A DNA stretch of 64,000 bases from Zerene cesonia. Lineage: Eukaryota > Arthropoda > Insecta > Lepidoptera > Pieridae. The stretch is from positions 1,178,001 through 1,242,000 of the forward strand of contig NC_052124.1 of the NCBI RefSeq assembly GCF_012273895.1, written 5' to 3'. The first letter of the stretch is position 1, and each line of letters begins with the position of its first letter. Below the pieces are notes generated by a model that saw nothing but the letters and a program-made list of their open reading frames with translations, was not told the DNA's origin and ran no database searches. The position numbers and the translations under genes were made by a program. Positions 60,201 to 64,000 of the stretch are shown here, piece by piece.

Positions 60201-63200
60201 AGGGCAGCCCTAATGCTAATGGACGTCAAACAGTACGAATTGGGAACCGCCCCTGGTATCATACTTGTCGTGGACATGGTTGGAGTCACTTTGAGCCACA
60301 TCGGTAAATTGGATCTGCTCACGTTACAGCAGTTCTTGTATTTTTTGCAGGTGAGTTCAATACCGACTGCGAAAAGATTGTGTTGGAATATGTATTTGTT
60401 ACGCAATTTCCATAGTTGGAACTGCTATTTATAGAGAGCTAACCGTGACATTGTAAGTAACACTACAAATTGCGTTTAACTGTATGTAACGCGATTTCCA
60501 TAGTTAGAAATTAGTTAGACTATTTATAGAACAGAGAGCTAACCCTGACTCCTGTAAGTAACACTACTTAAAACCGTCTTCACCGGCTAAGACAAGGTCC
60601 TTTGTTCCGCGCTCCCACTCCCGGCTCGGACCCGTTCGACTATGGCGCTCCGTCCCCCTCCATTCATGTGACAGGTTACGCCCAATGTTCGTGATTCCCA
60701 TCAAGGGTGGTACCTTAAGCATGTCGATACCAGGGTTAACCTTCATTCACGCGTCCGTGTTAAAATGTAATAGCCCTTCAGGAAGACCACAAAAAAACTA
60801 TAATTTGTAAATAAAAGAAAAATGGACACTGGGTCTTGACTGTAACATATGTTCCCTGACGGGCATAATCTGGGGATCTTCAAAGTTAGAGTGAACAGGT
60901 ACCTTCTAGGGAAGCGCGCTCCATCTTAGACTACATCTACGCTTACCAGCAGGCGAGATGGTAGTCAAGCGCTTCTCTATCACACACTAAAAATATTTGA
61001 TAGTTTTACGAGTCACAAACCACCCGCTTTTATGTTCGAGCAAAAGTGTTATTCTGTCTCATAAGCTACACCACTGCAAAGTATCATCAAAATCCGTTTG
61101 TGTTTTTCGCGTGAATAGTAACAAACATACATACAACCATCCTAACAATTTTTCGCATTTAAAACATTAACTGGATTGCAGGAAGACTTAAAGCCTATTC
61201 AGTCATAGGTAATTTAAACCGAATCGAATAATCCAAAGACACAGAACAATTTTTATTGTTTTTTATAATTGATTGATTAACTTTATAAAAACAAGGTTGA
61301 TTCTGCATATATCAAAAAGATTTTATTAATTTTGATTAATCGATATTGACTTTTGGCTTTTTAATCAGTGTTTTTTATCTTTATATTACATTGTAGCTAC
61401 TCAATACAGTTTAAAATATTAATTATACGTCTGTTATCTATTTAATATCATTTAGGATTCCGTACATAAAGGCCTACCGGAACCTTTTACAATTAAGAAC
61501 TCTCTGTCTGTCCGTCCGCCTGTCGTATTGTGTCGGCTGTATCTCATGAACAGTGATAGTATGGCAGTTTTATATTAGAGATATTTTTTTTTTGACACTA
61601 ATAACAAATAACAAAAAATCGAGGTAAATCAAGCGTCAGGATTTGCATGGGTGAGCAATTTTTATGCACCTTTAGCTTTAGCTTGTATAGATGTATAGAT
61701 AGATAGATAGATGGATAGTACTTAATTGCACACAAATTTACATAAAGACATAGGCAAAACACAAACAAAAGAGAAAATATGCACAAATTGCGGTTTTGTC
61801 GCTAGGTAGCGATCTCATCCAGACTATCAAATAAAATAAAAAAGAGAAACATTTTAAAAGCTCATATGTACGGAATCGTTAGTGAAATCCGCTAGATATC
61901 TGGAATATGGGATTTATTTATACATTAAACTATACGTCTCTTAATTTAACAAAGAATTAAACAATTTATTTAAACAAAAAATCACTTTGTATAAGTCACT
62001 ATATTGTATTAGTATTGCTTATCTATTTTAAGACTTCATTTGAAGTGAATTCAATGTTACAATGTTTGACTTCTTTATCGGGCATGATGCCAATAAATAT
62101 AATTACATTTTTATTTATTACTTTATATGAGGTCTTTCCAAAACTGCAAATAATCAATGGCCAGTTTTGAAGTGTTTGGAATACTGAAGTAATATATTTC
62201 AATGGTCTTAAACTCTTTTGACTAAAGACAAAATTCTTATGAACAGCAAATAAAGATGTAGAGGTTGTAAGAAAGCAGTTCATTATTTGTTTGAAAGCGT
62301 TTTGCCACCTTTTCTCACTCATTAATTTCACTACCAGCAGTAGACCCCACGTGTCTTAATTTTAAAATAACCTACCAAAAATTAACTCATTTGTTTCAGG
62401 AAGCACTGTTAGTCAGACTTAAAGGGATACACTTTATGAATGCTCCGTCCTTCGTTGACAAGCTCCTGATGCTGATGCGGCCATTTTTGAAGAAGGAGCT
62501 AATGGACATTCTGCACATACACCAAGTGGGGTCCAAAGGAATCGAAAAGTATTTCCCCCTTGAAGCCTTACCGAAAGAATCTGGTGGACAGTATTTGAGC
62601 ATGTCCGAAGTTGTGCGTGAGTATAGATTATGCAAATTTTGGGGGGATTTTTGGGTTAAAGAAGAGTCGTAGACGTACGAGAGAATAAATATTTTAAGAA
62701 ACAAATGTCTCTTAAAATATTTATTCCTGAATAGGACTCTGGTTTCTAGTTTATGAATGTTCATATTACTGATTTATTTGGGGTATTTATCAAAAATATG
62801 TATTTATTGTTACTCCATTGCTAGGCGCTTAATTATTTGAGCGTTTTTTTATAAAACGCTTACCCAGATAGTGCCAGCATTTTATTAGTAACCGAAGATG
62901 TATACATACCAGAGTAGGAGGCCCATATCCTGTTCCTTTCCCAGTCCATTCCTTTATTCATTGTAGATGCGTAAGGTCTGCAATCGATCATATCCTCTTG
63001 CCACTTCAAATGTTCATGGGCGGTGCTAGAACTTAATAAAAATGAAAAAAATAACTCATGAATAATTTAATTAAAGGTTACTTTCCAATTGCAGAATCAA
63101 ATATTGAAAAACTACAAGTGAATACGCGTTTCTTTGAGGAAGAAGCCAAGAAACGTGTGACAGAATCGGAGAGGCCTGGAAAGCCTAAATCTATTAATGA

Positions 63201-63249
63201 CATTTTCGGCGGAGTGGAAGGTTCCTTTAAGAAGCTGGAAATTGATTAA
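54761..63249 (+). CDS. CRAL-TRIO (Sec14-like) lipid-transfer protein, gene B
   Basis: It encodes a 303-aa paralogue of gene A. Coding exons are 54761-54762 (AT of the start, inferred), 58602-58732, 59050-59203, 59746-59850, 60203-60350, 62400-62616 and 63095-63249, with GT/AG borders and consistent phases throughout. The exon at 58602 has no in-frame Met and opens at phase 2, so an upstream exon is required. The N-terminal helical region includes NPDEIALLRRWVNTQPHLP and VTKQVLDLHFTLK. The lipid-binding domain (~96-256) includes GYTVVYHRL, PGIILVVDMVG, HFMNAPSFVDKLLMLMRPF and LPKESGGQYLS. The C-terminus INDIFGGVEGSFKKLEID matches gene A's EDIFGLQGSFKKLDID. In exon 5 about half of the residues match gene A (36 of 73 by hand count). 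There is no signal peptide; a cytosolic carrier is expected, with ligand unknown. The intron within the lipid-binding domain lies 18 codons earlier than in gene A. ATTAAA at 63320 is a possible poly(A) signal. Confidence 0.88.
55271..55460 (-). mobile_element. 340-bp retroposed repeat, 3' part, in intron 1 of gene B
   Basis: The plus strand reads 'ttttttatgtcatagcgggc', 'ggttcgcctgatggtaagcg', 'atcaccaccatccatgaaca' and the A/G-rich 'aaggaatggagtaaggaaag'. It is antisense to the gene. Confidence 0.65.
56170..56400 (+). mobile_element. 340-bp retroposed repeat, 5' two-thirds
   Basis: It runs from 'tgtggggatggcatgcttta' through 'cccacagaaaacctgcgtga', 'tgtttcgtacggtgactggg' and 'cagtcgctaatcctttcctt' to 'aaagggtggcagcg', where a Helitron-like fragment begins. 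The A-tail is lost. It lies in intron 1 of gene B. Confidence 0.6.
56404..56760 (-). mobile_element. Two adjoining Helitron-like fragments, sixth subfamily
   Basis: At 56415 'cgccccggcttcgtacgggt' opens a reverse copy with 'aaccttcctcttgaatcact' and 'cgatctttgttttatacgat'. At about 56598 'gactagcgacctgcctctcg' opens another, with 'aaccatcctcttgtatgact' and 'agcgactttgttcttactat'. They appear to be a tandem or nested pair. Confidence 0.5.
57120..57207. repeat. (AT)n microsatellite, ~88 bp
   Basis: This is an uninterrupted alternating AT tract, the longest in the window. It lies in intron 1 of gene B. It is probably polymorphic and prone to assembly length error. Confidence 0.95.
58841..58999 (-). 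mobile_element. Helitron-like element, fourth subfamily
   Basis: On the minus strand it runs from TCTATACTAATATTATAATG to AAAGCCGGGGCGTACCGTTAG. The plus strand has 'cgccccggctttgcccgtgg' and 'tcaaatcggaccagtagttc'. It lies in the short intron between the gene B exons at 58602 and 59050. Confidence 0.55.
59345..59544 (-). mobile_element. Helitron-like element, third subfamily
   Basis: This is a sibling of 13474-13676: 'gaccgtcccggctccgcccg', 'agtcgggataaaaaatatcc', 'aaatttcatcaaaatccgtt' and 'tttcacatttatagtattag'. Its 3' CTAG has become ATAG. It lies in the intron after gene B exon 59050-59203. Confidence 0.6.
60580..60770. repeat. GC-rich retroelement-like fragment
   Basis: This short block ('ctcccactcccggctcggac', 'catcaagggtggtaccttaa') is much richer in GC than its surroundings, in the intron before gene B exon 62400. 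It has no complete reading frame. Probably it is a piece of a non-LTR element; the family is not recognised. Confidence 0.35.
60820..60985 (+). mobile_element. Non-LTR retrotransposon 3'-end fragment
   Basis: 'ctgggtcttgactgtaacat', 'gaacaggtaccttctaggga', 'agcgcgctccatcttagact' and 'cagcaggcgagatggtagtc' form a compact conserved block that resembles the 3' end of a common lepidopteran LINE. It carries no protein domain. Confidence 0.45.
61453..61880 (+). repeat. 'GGTTCCGTA'-type LINE-tail repeat with (GATA)n
   Basis: 'gattccgtacataaaggcct', 'ctgtctgtccgtccgcctgt', 'tgtatctcatgaacagtgat' and 'gggtgagcaatttttatgca' follow a dispersed lepidopteran repeat. A (GATA)n tract at about 61691-61714 interrupts it. 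It lies in the gene B intron before exon 62400. Confidence 0.5.
62683..62726. repeat. Perfect 17-bp-arm hairpin in the last intron of gene B
   Basis: GAATAAATATTTTAAGA (62683-62699) and its exact reverse complement (62710-62726) are separated by 10 nt. The hairpin lies 67 bp after the exon 62400-62616 donor. Confidence 0.75.
62905..63035 (+). mobile_element. 340-bp retroposed repeat, rearranged fragment
   Basis: 'ggaggcccatatcctgttcc' and 'cagtccattcctttattcat' jump to 'tcaaatgttcatgggcggtg', so the middle is deleted. It ends about 60 bp before the last gene B exon. Confidence 0.5.
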
Positions 63250-63319
63250 TTCGTATTTTTGTGTACAATTTATTAGTGATATAAGCAAAAGAAGTTATAT
63301 ATAAGAATGTTGGTAAAAT

Positions 63320-63325
63320 ATTAAA
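63320..63325 (+). promoter_or_regulatory. Possible poly(A) signal of gene B
   Basis: ATTAAA, the commonest variant of AATAAA, lies 70 nt after the TAA stop of gene B. No canonical AATAAA is seen nearby. Confidence 0.4.
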
Positions 63326-63659
63326 CAAACAATGTCGTTTCTATTAATTAAATTTAAAGAACAACGTACATTTAAATTGCAGTTATTTGAATGATTTTAA
63401 GACAACACGGTTTGATAAAAAAGAAGGTATTTCAAGTTTATGTTACTAGAATGAACAAGATAAATTATATATTCATAACTATATTTCGACTTTCGGCTTT
63501 GCTCGCGTTGTCTATATAAATTTAGTACTTCGTGGTATACCGATAACTTAATAATGCAATCTAACACCATATCTCATCATATAATTTTTTTTCAGTGGTT
63601 TTTACGTGATTAATAAATTATAAATGTACAGAAATGTTCTGATTACTATTTTGTTATAT

Positions 63660-63840
63660 CTATATCTTTATATATATTACGTGTCACGTTGTTTGTCCGC
63701 GATGGACTCCTAAACTACTCAACCGATTCTAATGGCATTTGCACACCATGTGCAGTTTGATCCAACTTAAAAGATAGGATACTTTGTATTATTTCAATCA
63801 CGATAAATAACTAGCCGGGCGGAGCCGGGGCGTGCAGCTA
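63660..63840 (+). mobile_element. Helitron-like element, fifth subfamily (inverted sibling of 31065-31238)
   Basis: 'tttatatatattacgtgtca', 'cgcgatggactcctaaacta' and 'gtttgatccaacttaaaaga' lead to 'ctagccgggcggagccgggg' and 'cgtgcagcta'. The 3' terminus is CTAT instead of CTAG. A piece of the second subfamily follows from 63855 ('ctcctcccaaacggctggac'). Confidence 0.6.
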
Positions 63841-64000
63841 TCACAACGTTAGTTACCTTCCTCCTCATCCATACTCCTCCCAAACGGCTGGACCGATTCT
63901 CGTGAAATTTATTTGTTATATCGGGTAGGTCTGAGAATCCGTCAGGTCAACTAGTTATGTACAGATATTTAAGTTTATCACAGGTTAATATTGTAATGAA

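Noticed and set aside
62396..62764. 122-codon minus-strand frame
   Set aside because: It is antisense to gene B exon 62400-62616, whose CRAL-TRIO motifs are clear on the plus strand.
1..64000. CRISPR, operon, phage or bacterial defence system
   Set aside because: There are introns, Pol III tRNA, SINEs and Helitrons throughout and no prokaryotic gene; no array of regularly spaced repeats is present.

Overview
The window looks like nuclear DNA from a moth or butterfly (Lepidoptera). It is very A+T-rich and its genes are split by introns. It is packed with short non-autonomous Helitrons (5' TC, 3' hairpin, CTAG|T end), tRNA-headed SINEs and a ~340-bp retroposed repeat of the kind common in lepidopteran genomes. 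Two exact 1,000-N blocks mark assembly gaps. None of the bacterial feature types (operons, CRISPR) apply.

Layout. 1-19.8 kb: no protein gene that I can support; one intact tRNA-Val(CAC) at 10.75 kb, many Helitron copies, and gap 1 (16.17-17.17 kb) lying inside a terminal-inverted-repeat element. 19.8-31.0 kb: a six-exon CRAL-TRIO lipid-transfer protein gene (gene A, 301 aa, + strand); gap 2 (26.8-27.8 kb) lies in its fourth intron. 33.1-34.36 kb: a compact three-exon gene for a 52-aa secreted, proline-tailed peptide that I do not recognise. 35.1-36.8 kb, minus strand: a three-exon Rebers-Riddiford cuticular protein gene (185 aa). 36.8-54.7 kb: non-coding, rich in SINEs and Helitrons, possibly holding a remote 5' exon of the cuticle gene. 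54.7-63.25 kb: a second CRAL-TRIO gene (gene B, 303 aa, + strand), paralogous to gene A, whose start codon seems to be split by the first intron. 63.25-64 kb: more Helitron fragments.

Genes A and B are diverged tandem duplicates: exon phases match, exons 2 and 5 have equal lengths, and about half the residues in exon 5 are identical. One intron differs: A interrupts the CRAL-TRIO domain 18 codons later than B. They enclose the peptide gene and the cuticle gene, for which I see no functional link to lipid transfer. All exon models come from reading splice sites and reading frames by eye; no alignment or transcript data were available.
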